From contig CAJBJW010000317.1 in assembly GCA_903953455.1 (NCBI GenBank), positions 1 through 42,550 of the forward strand: a stretch of DNA of 42,550 nucleotides, given 5' to 3'. Position numbers and translations under genes: made by a program. This document shows, piece after piece, positions 1-9,333 of this stretch. Below the pieces are notes generated by a model. The model was not told the origin of the DNA, did no database searches, and saw only the letters and a program-made list of their open reading frames with translations. Numbering within the stretch: position 1 is the first letter of the stretch; every line of letters begins with the position of its first letter. This DNA is from an uncultured Pseudomonadota bacterium. GTDB taxonomy: Bacteria; Pseudomonadota; Gammaproteobacteria; Methylococcales; Methylomonadaceae.

Positions 1-1896
1 CCGTGCAATACCAATTAATTGACGCTGTCCACCTGAAAGTCCACCTCCCGACTCTGTTAACATCATATCGAGTCCACGCGGATGTTGATTCACCAAATGA
101 TGTAAATCGAGTGTCTGTAATACTTTTAATATATGTTGATCACTAATCCACGCATCGCCAAGCACCAAATTTTCGCGCAATGAGCCAAAAAATAATTGTG
201 TTTCTTGTCCTAAATAACCAATGTGACGTCGTAGCACTGCTGGATCAATTTGTTTAATATCAATATCATCAAGATAAACCGCACCAGACTCAGGGGCATA
301 AAATCCGGCAATCAAACGCTGTAGTGTCGATTTACCACTGCCTACACGCCCTAATAAGGCTAATTTTTGCCCTGCTTGCAAACTGAGCGAAAGCGTATTG
401 ACAACAGGAATTTTCAACTCCCCGGGATAGGCAAATTGTAATTTTTCAGCACGCAGTTGCCCTATCACCGAATTGGGCGATAAATAATTTCGTCCAGCAA
501 TTCGATCACGAGGACGTTTAACTAAACCATCAAGCGTTTTAAGTGACATTTTGGCGTGTTGATAACGAACCGCTAATCCCATGACACTGCCAAGAGGGCC
601 AATAACACGTCCAGCCAAAATGACAGACGCAATTAGAGCGCCCTGCGTCATCGTGTTCGCATGAATGAGATATACGCCCCAAACAATCATGGCAACATTC
701 ACCATTTGCCCAACGCTTGCCATGCCACCTGTCATAAGATTCGTTAAATTGCGAATTTTTTGATACGTTTCAGTACCGAGCGCATGCGCTTCATCCCAGC
801 GCCCTTGCAGAAAATGTTCCGCATTATTGGCTTTAACCGTTTCTAAATTGACGAGCGATTCGACTAAAACACTTTGGCGCTCTGCTGATTCCTTCATATT
901 CTCAGACATATAGCGACTTAGTGGAATTTGCGCTATCACCCCTAACAGAATAATCACCGGTACGGCGGCGGCGGTGACAAAAGCGAGTGGACCTGAAATT
1001 AAAAAAATAATAAATATAAACAAAAAGGCAAAAGGTAAATCGGTCAAGGTGACCATGGTGCTTGACGAAATGAAGTCACGCAACTGATCGAAATCACGCA
1101 TTGCATTAGTGAATGATCCAACCGATGCGGGGCGATGCTCAAGGCTAATCGTCATCATTTCTCTAAATAAGGTTGAACTAATAGCTAAATCTGCTCTCTT
1201 TCCAGCAATATCAATTAATCGCGCCTTCATCCATCGAAGAAAAAACTCCATTAATATTGCCGCAGAGGTGCCAATAGCAAGCGTCCATAATGTATGATAA
1301 GCCTCAGTGGGAATAACGCGATCATAGACATTCATCGAGAAAAATACAGACGCGAGTGTCAATAGATTAGCAACAACAGTGGCAAGCATGGATTCAAAAT
1401 AAAAACCTTTAAATCGCCATAAGGTCCCCCAAAACCAATTCAAAGGTGAAGGCCCCATTGGAACTAGGGTACGCGCATTGCCTTGAATGAGCGGTTTAAC
1501 CAATAAAATTTCTTCATCCGCTAAATTATCCAGTTCAGAAAACGTCATACGACATTCACCCATGCCTGTTTCAGGCATCAGCAAACGCGCCTCTTTACCA
1601 TTCTTTGAGAGCAAAACAAACGCTCTTCCATCTTTAAGATTGATAATTGCTGGCAATGCAACGGTTTGCACTTGCGAAGGCTTACTACTAAACCACGTTG
1701 CCATAAAGCCATGACGCCGACCAATTTCGGCAATTTCACCTCGATTCACTCGCCCATGTTCATCACAAGCAAAACCGTGAGCCAGCGCAGCAGCGCCAAT
1801 TTGTCGCTCATGCAACGATGCAAGTAAACTAAAACAAATGACTAACGGATCTTCTTTAACAATAGGTGGTTGCTCGTTGACATCATTTTTTGTCAT
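1..1896 (-). CDS. Type I secretion ABC transporter/permease (LapB-like), C-terminus cut by window edge
   Basis: Inner-membrane ABC exporter of a type I secretion system; it would energise one-step export of a large substrate, typically an RTX protein or adhesin. The 632 codons in the window run from ATG at 1896 off the left edge. The N-terminal ~140 residues are a C39-peptidase-like domain that looks degenerate: where active C39 peptidases have Asp-Cys-Gly it has D16-P17-L18, and the usual catalytic His region reads GRAFVLL. A six-helix membrane region follows at about residues 155-420. The nucleotide-binding domain shows Walker A GRVGSGKST near residue 517 and the signature LSGGQR near 622; Walker B lies outside. 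A degenerate C39 domain is typical of LapB/HlyB-type transporters, which do not cleave a leader. The TolC-family gene lies 65 bases upstream, so the two are probably one operon. The membrane fusion protein is not visible and may lie beyond the left edge. Confidence 0.93.
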   Translation of the reverse strand, partial: MTKNDVNEQPPIVKEDPLVICFSLLASLHERQIGAAALAHGFACDEHGRVNRGEIAEIGRRHGFMATWFSSKPSQVQTVALPAIINLKDGRAFVLLSKNGKEARLLMPETGMGECRMTFSELDNLADEEILLVKPLIQGNARTLVPMGPSPLNWFWGTLWRFKGFYFESMLATVVANLLTLASVFFSMNVYDRVIPTEAYHTLWTLAIGTSAAILMEFFLRWMKARLIDIAGKRADLAISSTLFREMMTISLEHRPASVGSFTNAMRDFDQLRDFISSSTMVTLTDLPFAFLFIFIIFLISGPLAFVTAAAVPVIILLGVIAQIPLSRYMSENMKESAERQSVLVESLVNLETVKANNAEHFLQGRWDEAHALGTETYQKIRNLTNLMTGGMASVGQMVNVAMIVWGVYLIHANTMTQGALIASVILAGRVIGPLGSVMGLAVRYQHAKMSLKTLDGLVKRPRDRIAGRNYLSPNSVIGQLRAEKLQFAYPGELKIPVVNTLSLSLQAGQKLALLGRVGSGKSTLQRLIAGFYAPESGAVYLDDIDIKQIDPAVLRRHIGYLGQETQLFFGSLRENLVLGDAWISDQHILKVLQTLDLHHLVNQHPRGLDMMLTESGGGLSGGQRQLIGIAR

Positions 1897-1961
1897 GTTG
1901 CGACTCTCTTTGGATATTTAGATATAAAAGGCGGGGGAAACTGAAACGAATACGTTTTAAA

Positions 1962-3260
1962 CTATCGAGTCCAAGGCATCCATGCTGGTTCACTGATTTG
2001 TGGTTGAACTTCCCCTCCACCATAAACACGACTTAATTGCCCTAAGGCACCGGAGAAATGAAAACGCGCAATGCGATAATCATATTCATTACTGACGGTA
2101 CTACTACGGTAATTAAACTGATCATTTTGAACATTTAACAAATCAAGCAATGAGCGCTTTGCAAGCTCAAACTGTAATTTGTAGCCTGTGACCACATTCC
2201 CTGCCATCTCGCTTTGTTTTTTGCCGATTTCGGCACGTTGTTTTGTTGCGTGCAAATCTTCCCAAAAGACTGAAATCTTTTCTCTCAAGACGCGACGCGT
2301 ATCATCTAACTTGGATTTTGCAGAGAAGAAATCGGCATTAGCCTTGCCAACGGCAGCGTCAATTGAACCACCAGAATAAAGCGGTAAACTTGCTGTCGCC
2401 TGCCCCATAAACTCAATAGACCTTGAATCAGAATTATATTGACGATTAACACTGAGGTTAATTTGTGGTTGATATTGGCTTTTGGCTATGTTTAGCGTTG
2501 CTTCTGCTGCACTTAGAACCAATTGCGCACTCGTTAAAGCAGGATGTTGTTGCTCGATAATGGTGAAGGCATCATCTAAGCTATTAGGTAAAACGCCTCG
2601 AAAATCATCAACCCCTTCAGCGCGTTCAGATAATTGATCAGGCCAAAAACGCTGCAAATGCTTTGCGCTCTGCTTAGCTTCAGCACTACGTGACGTTAAC
2701 GCAATTTTTGCTCCATCTAAACGAACTTGTGCTTGCGTTAAATCAATTTTACGGCCAGGATCGAGCTCAACAATTTTTTGAATACTATCGTAGAGCGTTT
2801 GATGAACCGCTAAATTTTCTTGCGCTAATTTTTGTAATTCTTTAGATTTTGCCCACTGTAGATAGGCTTCTGCTGAAGCAATCACAATTTCATCTTGTGT
2901 ATTGATTAACAGGCTATCTGCCGATTGTGCTAAATCTTCTGCTTTTTCAATATTGGATTGTATTCTGCCGCCCGCCCAGAGATTCATACTTACTTTTGGC
3001 GAGATAATGTCACGAGAGTATTGATTACTCGATTCAAATTGATTAGCTGAAGCGTCTATGCTTACTTGAGGCAAATGCTGAGCAAAAGCACTGTCAATAT
3101 CGTGTTGTGCTGCCTCAGCATTAAATTTTGCAGAATTGACTGTAGGATATTCAATAACAGCGCGTTGAATAGTTTCAACTAGTGTTTGACCTTGGGCATG
3201 ATTAACTGCCATCACTAATAGACAAGCAGGGAATAGCGTCTTTGCCTTCATATTTCTCAT
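1962..3260 (-). CDS. TolC-family outer membrane efflux protein of the type I secretion system
   Basis: Trimeric outer-membrane channel that docks onto the ABC transporter and fusion protein to complete a type I export path. The 432-residue product starts with a Sec signal peptide (basic MKAK, a hydrophobic stretch, then HAQG before QTLVE) and continues as long helices with the internal duplication typical of TolC/LapE proteins, about residues 25-225 and 230-415. A glycine pair with Ser/Ala (LYSGGSID, near residue 300) and the matching LWAGGRIQ near residue 92 are the family's duplicated turn motifs. The start at 3260 gives MRNMKAK; the internal ATG at 3251 gives a more usual signal peptide and has GATGAGAA just upstream, so the true start may be three codons later. 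It is co-directional with the ABC transporter. Confidence 0.92.
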   Translation of the reverse strand: MRNMKAKTLFPACLLVMAVNHAQGQTLVETIQRAVIEYPTVNSAKFNAEAAQHDIDSAFAQHLPQVSIDASANQFESSNQYSRDIISPKVSMNLWAGGRIQSNIEKAEDLAQSADSLLINTQDEIVIASAEAYLQWAKSKELQKLAQENLAVHQTLYDSIQKIVELDPGRKIDLTQAQVRLDGAKIALTSRSAEAKQSAKHLQRFWPDQLSERAEGVDDFRGVLPNSLDDAFTIIEQQHPALTSAQLVLSAAEATLNIAKSQYQPQINLSVNRQYNSDSRSIEFMGQATASLPLYSGGSIDAAVGKANADFFSAKSKLDDTRRVLREKISVFWEDLHATKQRAEIGKKQSEMAGNVVTGYKLQFELAKRSLLDLLNVQNDQFNYRSSTVSNEYDYRIARFHFSGALGQLSRVYGGGEVQPQISEPAWMPWTR

Positions 3261-3442
3261 CGTATATTTTTTATGTGGGCATAAACCTAACTCACTGCAT
3301 TCACTATAAATTTTTTAGTGAACTAGTCATTAGATTTATTTTCCGTCTATTATTGATTATTCAACAGACGCAAGTCGCACAGAAAAACGCAATGAAAATA
3401 CATGAAATATCCGTATTACGACAAAGATTAAGCTGATCGTTT

Positions 3443-3470
3443 TTTAGTGCATCACCCTAATTGCACTAAA
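3443..3470. repeat. Inverted repeat spanning the glycosyltransferase stop codon
   Basis: TTTAGTGCA at 3443-3451 (read on plus) and TGCACTAAA at 3462-3470 form a perfect 9-bp stem with a 10-base loop containing the stop codon of the minus-strand glycosyltransferase. On the minus strand the bases after the stem are A-rich rather than T-rich, so it is not a canonical intrinsic terminator. It could be a 3' mRNA stabiliser or chance. Confidence 0.5.
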
Positions 3471-5098
3471 TTCATTTTAGCAAGAACGGCCACCGCTAAA
3501 ACGATCTCCCCTAAATTTGTTTGAGTTTGGACTGCAAGCTCATCTAAAGTGACTGTTTGTACTTGTAATACATAGTCAATTTTTTCCACCAACTCCACTT
3601 TAGGTAAAATTTGCGTAGCATAATTAAACAACGGATTTTTAATTAAACAACGATATTGATTTAATACGTCATCGTTTAACACTGTCACTCGAGTATTAGG
3701 TTGAATTAATGTAGAAGGGTAATGACCAAAACTTAAAAAGGGATCAAGACGATTTGGCGCCACTTGAAATGTAGCCTTTTGCTTAGGACTAGTAGACTTT
3801 CGAAGTTTATGTAAATAATTATAAAGCGATTGATATTGCTGATAAACAATACGCCAGTCAAATTGAGTTTTCGCATGCTCTTTTCCCGCCTGACCCATTG
3901 TTTGTCGCAGTGTATCGTTTTCAACTAATAGCGTTAACTTTTCAATTAATCTGTGCATAGAAACAGAAATCGTCTGACAACTTAAACCACAGTATATATC
4001 GTAACTCAATGTACCGGCTTCATGGCCTTTTGCAAATTGTTCACCTAATGCAGGTGGTGGCATCCACGTGGGAATACGAAAACCATCCACACCATCACGT
4101 ACCGTATCTTTATAGCCATTCCAATCACTGACGATAACCGGCAATCCCGCCGCCATTGCCTCAATGGGTGTAATACCAAACGTTTCCTGAATATTATCTG
4201 AGAGTGACAAAAATATATCCGCACCTGCCCAACTATGACGCGCTAATTCGGGTTCTCTTCCATCTACAAATAGGGCGCGAACATCAGGGCAAAATTGCGT
4301 AGCACCTTCAACAAAACTGGCTTTAATGGCATCATTACCAAACCAACCGCATTGCAATAAGGTAATTTTCTTACCCGTTTTCAATGCTACTTCCTGCGCA
4401 GCAAGATACATCGCGTGCGGATGCGCCTTTGCATGAAAAGAGAGTCTGCCAACAAACACGAGTACAATTTCATCTTCTGAAATGTTGAGTGCTTTTCTCG
4501 CAAGAAGTCGCTCATCAACGGTAAAATCAAAATCACTGCAATGCACGCCTAAAGGTATCACTGGCAGCTGTGGCAGCGTAATCTGAATTGATGACCCAAA
4601 ACGCCAGCGCAACGCTTCAATCTCAGCATTTAGCAAAATTTTAACCGTCTCGAGTACTGCCGTTGATGTACAAATTAGCGCATCCCAAGGCATAACAGGC
4701 GCTGTCAACAATCCTGTTATCGCATCCATTGCACGATGTGACGCGGTAGTATGCGTGACACCAACCAGCGAATACGCTTGATTCCCTGCTCGCAAACGCA
4801 ATTTTGCAGCCACATCAAGCCCAGGCCCAGGAAGATACAGTGCACCAATTTGTTCTAGCAAATCTAAACGATCAGCTGGAACCCATTGTGCAGAGGCATT
4901 TGAATCTATTGACGCAACAACTTGCTTAAAAATAGACGCTGATTTTTGACTTGGCGTGTAAGCATAAATAGCTTCTTCACCACGCCCTGCTACTGCTGCC
5001 CTTAAAAAACTATTACCAGCAGCTTGTCTACCCATTAATTTAGGCTCAGACAATAAATATGCATCGGGTTCAAAAAGAATAGCAGCGGTATTTGACAC
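3452..5098 (-). CDS. Glycosyltransferase family 4 (GT-B fold) with C-terminal extension
   Basis: Retaining GT4-type glycosyltransferase; acceptor and sugar are unknown. It starts at GTG 5098, with AGGA six to seven bases upstream. The donor-binding half shows VFVGRLS near residue 218 and the GT4 core ETFGITPIEAMAAGLPV near 303-318, containing the E-x7-E element, followed by SDWNGYKDTV. The protein is 548 residues, longer than a typical ~380-400 residue GT4. An N-terminal segment rich in small residues precedes the acceptor half. After about residue 430 there is a tail whose last ~45 residues (from about 505) read like a small winged-helix or dimerisation fold (LDELAVQ...LGEIVLAVAVLAKMNLVQL). 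No membrane segments are visible, so it is probably cytoplasmic. It is divergent from glgP. No glycogen synthase motifs are seen, so I do not call it glgA. Confidence 0.85.
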   Translation of the reverse strand: MSNTAAILFEPDAYLLSEPKLMGRQAAGNSFLRAAVAGRGEEAIYAYTPSQKSASIFKQVVASIDSNASAQWVPADRLDLLEQIGALYLPGPGLDVAAKLRLRAGNQAYSLVGVTHTTASHRAMDAITGLLTAPVMPWDALICTSTAVLETVKILLNAEIEALRWRFGSSIQITLPQLPVIPLGVHCSDFDFTVDERLLARKALNISEDEIVLVFVGRLSFHAKAHPHAMYLAAQEVALKTGKKITLLQCGWFGNDAIKASFVEGATQFCPDVRALFVDGREPELARHSWAGADIFLSLSDNIQETFGITPIEAMAAGLPVIVSDWNGYKDTVRDGVDGFRIPTWMPPPALGEQFAKGHEAGTLSYDIYCGLSCQTISVSMHRLIEKLTLLVENDTLRQTMGQAGKEHAKTQFDWRIVYQQYQSLYNYLHKLRKSTSPKQKATFQVAPNRLDPFLSFGHYPSTLIQPNTRVTVLNDDVLNQYRCLIKNPLFNYATQILPKVELVEKIDYVLQVQTVTLDELAVQTQTNLGEIVLAVAVLAKMNLVQLG

Positions 5099-5191
5099 GG
5101 TATTTCCTAAGTAAAATGTATATAATTTAAAAACAACAAATGATAATTTTAATGCGTAACGGTTAGGAGCGGTTATTTGTAATATCGTTAG

Positions 5192-5262
5192 AGTAAAATT
5201 CCATTTAAATAAAACGACGTTTTACTTCATTCTGCGAATTTATCGTTTTATCTAATACGATA
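5192..5262. promoter_or_regulatory. Palindromes in the divergent glycosyltransferase/glgP promoter region
   Basis: The 213-base gap between two divergent genes holds three inverted repeats. TAAAACG-A-CGTTTTA (5210-5224) is a perfect 7+1+7 palindrome. It is overlapped by the outer pair AGTAAAA (5192-5198)/TTTTACT (5220-5226). Further toward glgP, TATCGT (5241-5246) pairs with ACGATA (5257-5262), just ahead of a possible -10 TAGAAT at 5268-5273. These are candidate operators; the binding protein is unknown. Confidence 0.35.
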
Positions 5263-5311
5263 TAGACTAGAATAATGCAAACTCCTAATTCTCTTCAAAA
5301 CGGTGATTATC

Positions 5312-7819
5312 ATGTCATTTAGAATTTTCAAAACCAGTACACCTTGTTCCACAATCACCACGCTGCCTGATTTAGGCATGGATGAAAAACATATTGAAGC
5401 CGATTTCAAGCGCTATTATAGTCACCGTTTAGGTCGCGATGAAAGCTGTCGCTCACCTTATTATGCATACGAGGCTCTCTCTTTAGCGATTAGCGATCGT
5501 ATCGTCGAGCGCTGGAAACGCACCTATACAACCTATAAAGAAAAAGAATGTCGCCGTGCTTATTATTTATCAATGGAATTCTTAATGGGTCGCGCGTTAA
5601 GTAATGCCATGTTGAATTTGGGTATTGATGACATTGTCGCAAAAGCTATGTACGACTTAGGTTTAGATATCGAAGAGCTTGTTGATAGTGAGGCGGATGC
5701 AGGTCTTGGAAATGGGGGCTTAGGACGTTTAGCTGCCTGCTTTATTGATAGCTGCGCTACTTTGCAACTACCTGTCACCGGTTATGGCCTGCGTTATGAG
5801 TACGGTATGTTTACGCAAGCTATTATTGAGGGTGAGCAAGTAGAAAAGCCTGATCATTGGCTGCGTAATGGTAATGTATGGGAAATTAAACGCTCTGAAT
5901 ATGTTCAACGCGTAAAGTTTGGTGGACATACCCAAACGCATATTGATGAAAAAGGGCATAAACGTGTCAACTGGGTCGACACACACGATGTTCTCGCCAT
6001 TCCCTACGACACTCCTATTCCAGGCTATCAAAATGGCACTGTAAATACACTTCGTTTGTGGCGAGCAACTGCCACTGAAGAATTTGACTTACAAGAATTT
6101 AATGCGGGTGATTACGCTGAATCGGTTGCATCAAAAAATACAGCTGAAAATATCACCATGGTGCTCTATCCTAATGATGCCAATGAAAACGGCAAAGCAC
6201 TCCGTTTAAAACAACAATATTTACTTGCCTCAGCCAGCCTCCAAGATGTGATTGCAACTTGGGTTGGGCGACATGGAAATAATTTTAAAGATTTTGCCGC
6301 AAACAACTGTTTCCAATTAAATGATACTCACCCAAGTATTTCTGTTGCTGAGCTTATGCGATTACTCATCGACATTTATGGATTGTCATGGAAAGAAGCA
6401 TGGGAAATCACCAGTCATACAATGGCTTATACAAATCACACGTTGCTTCCTGAGGCCCTTGAACGCTGGAGTGTCGATTTATTTAAAGAATTACTTCCTC
6501 GCTTGATGGAAATTATTTTTGAAATTAATGCCCATTTTCTCGCTCAAGTATCCGCTCATTGGCCTGGGGAATCAGAAAGACTTTCTCGTATGTCTATTAT
6601 CGAAGAAGGACATGGACAATACGTGAGAATGGCTTATTTGGCTATTGTTGGCAGTTATTCTGTCAATGGCGTGGCTGAGCTACACTCAAAATTATTGCAA
6701 CAAGGTTTATTCCGTGATTTTTATGAGCTCTGGCCGACAAAGTTTAATAATAAAACGAACGGTGTCACGCCACGTCGCTGGCTTGCCGCATGTAACCCCG
6801 AATTAGCTGAGCTCATTACAGAAACCATTGGCTCGGGTTGGGTGACGGATTTATCGCAATTGCAATTACTCGCTCCTTATGCCGAAGACAAAGCATTTCG
6901 TGAGCGCTGGTATCAACTAAAACAACATGCCAAACAAAAATTAATTAATTATAAAAAAATTGAGCATGATGTTGAATTTAACGTGAATGCTATTTTTGAT
7001 GTACAGGTTAAACGTATCCATGAATATAAACGCCAATTATTAAATTTACTCCACGTTATTCATTTATATGACCGCATTAAACGCGGAGACACGTCAAACT
7101 GGGTAGATCGTTGCGTGTTAATTGGCGGTAAAGCAGCGCCGGGATATTACATGGCAAAGCGTATTATTAAGCTTATTAATAATGTGGGGAATGTTATTAA
7201 CAATGATCCCGACGTAGGCGGTAAATTAAAACTCGTCTTTTTGCCTAATTACCGTGTATCTGCCATGGAAAAAATTTGCCCTGGCGCAGACTTATCTGAG
7301 CAAATTTCAACAGCTGGCAAAGAAGCATCCGGTACAGGTAACATGAAATTTATGATGAATGGTGCATTAACTATCGGAACGTTAGATGGTGCAAATATTG
7401 AAATACGTGAAGAAGTTGGCGATGAAAATTTCTTTTTATTTGGTTTAACTGAAGAAGAAGTTGAAGCGCTCAATAATAATTATTACCCACAATCGTATAT
7501 TGATAACGATGAAGATTTGCGTCGCACATTAAATTTACTTGAGTGTGGGCATTTTAACCAATTTGAACCGCATATTTTTGACGACATTATCAATTCACTT
7601 AAAAGCAGTAATGATCCATGGAAAACGCTTGCGGATTTCCGGAGTTTTGTTGATGCACAGCGTCGCGTAGATATTGCTTATCAAGACAAAGATCGTTGGA
7701 CAAAAATGAGCATTCTCAACTGCGCGGCAAGTGGTAAATTCTCTACCGATCGAACAATTACTGAATATAACGATGATATTTGGAAATTACCCGCTATTGC
7801 TATCGATAATAACTTCTAA
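5312..7819 (+). CDS. glgP: Glycogen/maltodextrin phosphorylase
   Basis: Cytoplasmic PLP enzyme that releases glucose-1-phosphate from alpha-1,4-glucans. The 835-residue product (from ATG 5312) has the usual length of the GT35 family. The PLP Schiff-base lysine sits in SGTGNMKF (Lys about 679), followed by the conserved MNGALTIGTLDGAN. The N-terminal part shows YYLSMEFLMGRAL, LGNGGLGRLAACF and GYGLRYEYG, and RIHEYKRQLLN lies near residue 575. GTG at 5303 is in frame, but GGTGA at 5302-5306 sits five bases before ATG 5312, which favours the ATG. It heads a tightly packed plus-strand run: trmL begins two bases after its stop. No other glg gene is in the window; the divergent glycosyltransferase is the only sugar-related neighbour. 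Confidence 0.97.
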   Translation: MSFRIFKTSTPCSTITTLPDLGMDEKHIEADFKRYYSHRLGRDESCRSPYYAYEALSLAISDRIVERWKRTYTTYKEKECRRAYYLSMEFLMGRALSNAMLNLGIDDIVAKAMYDLGLDIEELVDSEADAGLGNGGLGRLAACFIDSCATLQLPVTGYGLRYEYGMFTQAIIEGEQVEKPDHWLRNGNVWEIKRSEYVQRVKFGGHTQTHIDEKGHKRVNWVDTHDVLAIPYDTPIPGYQNGTVNTLRLWRATATEEFDLQEFNAGDYAESVASKNTAENITMVLYPNDANENGKALRLKQQYLLASASLQDVIATWVGRHGNNFKDFAANNCFQLNDTHPSISVAELMRLLIDIYGLSWKEAWEITSHTMAYTNHTLLPEALERWSVDLFKELLPRLMEIIFEINAHFLAQVSAHWPGESERLSRMSIIEEGHGQYVRMAYLAIVGSYSVNGVAELHSKLLQQGLFRDFYELWPTKFNNKTNGVTPRRWLAACNPELAELITETIGSGWVTDLSQLQLLAPYAEDKAFRERWYQLKQHAKQKLINYKKIEHDVEFNVNAIFDVQVKRIHEYKRQLLNLLHVIHLYDRIKRGDTSNWVDRCVLIGGKAAPGYYMAKRIIKLINNVGNVINNDPDVGGKLKLVFLPNYRVSAMEKICPGADLSEQISTAGKEASGTGNMKFMMNGALTIGTLDGANIEIREEVGDENFFLFGLTEEEVEALNNNYYPQSYIDNDEDLRRTLNLLECGHFNQFEPHIFDDIINSLKSSNDPWKTLADFRSFVDAQRRVDIAYQDKDRWTKMSILNCAASGKFSTDRTITEYNDDIWKLPAIAIDNNF

Positions 7820-7821
7820 TT

Positions 7822-8286
7822 ATGTTTCATATTGTTCTCTTTGAGCCAGAAATTCCGGCAAACACGGGCAATATCATTCGTTTATGTGCCAATGCAGGGA
7901 TGCAGTTGCACTTAATTAAACCGCTTGGTTTTGATTTGGATGATAAAAAACTGCGGCGTGCTGGCCTAGATTACCATGAATGGGTATCGGTAGAGTTACA
8001 TGATTCGTATGCGGATTTTTTAGAAAAAAATCAACCGCAACGTGTTTTTGCGCTGACCACAAAGGGCAAAAAAAATTATAGTGACGTTCAATTTGAAGCC
8101 GGTGATGTGTTTCTATTTGGCCCTGAAACGCGTGGTTTGCCCGCATCCATGCTTGCGGAAATTGGGGAGAATTGCTTATTTCTTCCCATGCAACCAGAAA
8201 GTCGTAGCCTTAATCTTTCAAACACCGTCGCCATTGTGCTTTACGAAGCATGGCGGCAAACTGATTTTTCGGGTTCAATGCGTTAA
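7822..8286 (+). CDS. trmL: tRNA (cytidine(34)-2'-O)-methyltransferase
   Basis: SPOUT-class methyltransferase that 2'-O-methylates the wobble base of tRNA-Leu isoacceptors using S-adenosylmethionine. At 154 residues it matches the single-domain TrmL/YibK size. Visible signatures are N-terminal VLFEPEIPANTGNIIRLCAN, LIKPLGF, and the knotted cofactor site LFGPETRGLP (about residues 95-104) with LNLSNTVAIVLYEA (about 130-143). The start follows the glgP stop by two bases with no clear Shine-Dalgarno, suggesting translational coupling. queG begins three bases after its stop, so two tRNA wobble-modification genes are adjacent. Confidence 0.96.
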   Translation: MFHIVLFEPEIPANTGNIIRLCANAGMQLHLIKPLGFDLDDKKLRRAGLDYHEWVSVELHDSYADFLEKNQPQRVFALTTKGKKNYSDVQFEAGDVFLFGPETRGLPASMLAEIGENCLFLPMQPESRSLNLSNTVAIVLYEAWRQTDFSGSMR

Positions 8287-8289
8287 TTT

Positions 8290-9333
8290 ATGTCTCACAC
8301 GCTGGTTGAAAAAATCAAAAAATGGGGACTAGAACTCGGTTTTCAGCAAGTTGGCATTGCAGACACGCAACTCAATGATGCTGAAGACCATCTTCACCAT
8401 TGGCTTGATAAAGGATTTCACGGTGAACTCGATTACATGGCAAAGCATGGCTTAAAACGCAGTCGCCCTGCACTTCTCCATCCAAATACCCAAAGCATTA
8501 TTTCGGTACGCATGGATTATTTGCCCGAACATTCAACTGCCATGAATACGGCACTCAATTCACCCACGTCGGCTTATATTTCGCGCTATGCGCTAGGTCG
8601 CGATTATCACAAACTCATGCGTCAGCGTTTACAAAAACTCGCCGATAAAATTCAAGCTGAGATTGGTGAATTTGGTTATCGTGCTTTTGTGGATAGTGCG
8701 CCTGTTTTAGAAAAAGCGATTGCACAAAAAGCGGGATTGGGTTGGATTGGTAAACATTCTAATTTAATTAACCGCAAAGCAGGTTCATGGTTTTTTTTAG
8801 GGGAAATTTACACCGATTTAGCCCTTGCAACCGATAAACCCGCTACAGCGCATTGTGGTGAATGTAGCGCGTGTTTAACTATCTGTCCAACACAAGCTAT
8901 TGTTGCACCTTACCAAGTGGATGCACGACGCTGCGTATCGTATCTAACCATCGAGTTGCATGGCGCTATTCCTGTTGAACTGCGTCCATTGATTGGCAAT
9001 CGTATTTATGGCTGTGATGATTGTCAGCTAATTTGCCCATGGAACCGTTTTGCCAATTTAACTAAAGAACCGGATTTTCATCCACGTCAGCGTTTAAATA
9101 CACAGCAACTACTTGATGCATTTGGATGGAGTGAAAGTGACTTTTTAACGAGAACTGAAGGCTCTGCTATTCGCCGCATTGGACACGAACGCTGGCTGAG
9201 AAATAGTGCTGTCGCGCTTGGAAATGCGCCAAAAAACACTGAAATTTTAAACGCACTGAAAGCACGTTTGACCATCGATTCAGACATGGTACGTGAACAT
9301 ATTCAATGGGCAATTACACAACAACTTCGATAA
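8290..9333 (+). CDS. queG: Epoxyqueuosine reductase
   Basis: Cobalamin- and iron-sulfur-dependent enzyme for the last step of queuosine synthesis in tRNA: it reduces epoxyqueuosine at wobble position 34. It has 347 residues, within the family range. The bacterial-ferredoxin-like part carries two 4Fe-4S cysteine sets: CGECSACLTICPT (about 189-201), and the later Cys in RRCVSYL with CDDCQLICPWN (about 241-251). DSAPVLEKAIAQKAGLGWIGKH (about 134-155) is the family's catalytic/cobalamin region with the conserved Asp. A HEAT-like C-terminus (IRRIGHERWLRNSAVALGN) follows. It lies three bases after trmL and its 3' end overlaps the convergent ampD by 20 bases. Confidence 0.96.
   Translation: MSHTLVEKIKKWGLELGFQQVGIADTQLNDAEDHLHHWLDKGFHGELDYMAKHGLKRSRPALLHPNTQSIISVRMDYLPEHSTAMNTALNSPTSAYISRYALGRDYHKLMRQRLQKLADKIQAEIGEFGYRAFVDSAPVLEKAIAQKAGLGWIGKHSNLINRKAGSWFFLGEIYTDLALATDKPATAHCGECSACLTICPTQAIVAPYQVDARRCVSYLTIELHGAIPVELRPLIGNRIYGCDDCQLICPWNRFANLTKEPDFHPRQRLNTQQLLDAFGWSESDFLTRTEGSAIRRIGHERWLRNSAVALGNAPKNTEILNALKARLTIDSDMVREHIQWAITQQLR

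Noticed and set aside
3242..3436. Plus-strand ORF across the TolC gene start
   Set aside because: No ribosome binding site or recognisable domain, and it overlaps the signal-peptide end of a confident minus-strand gene.
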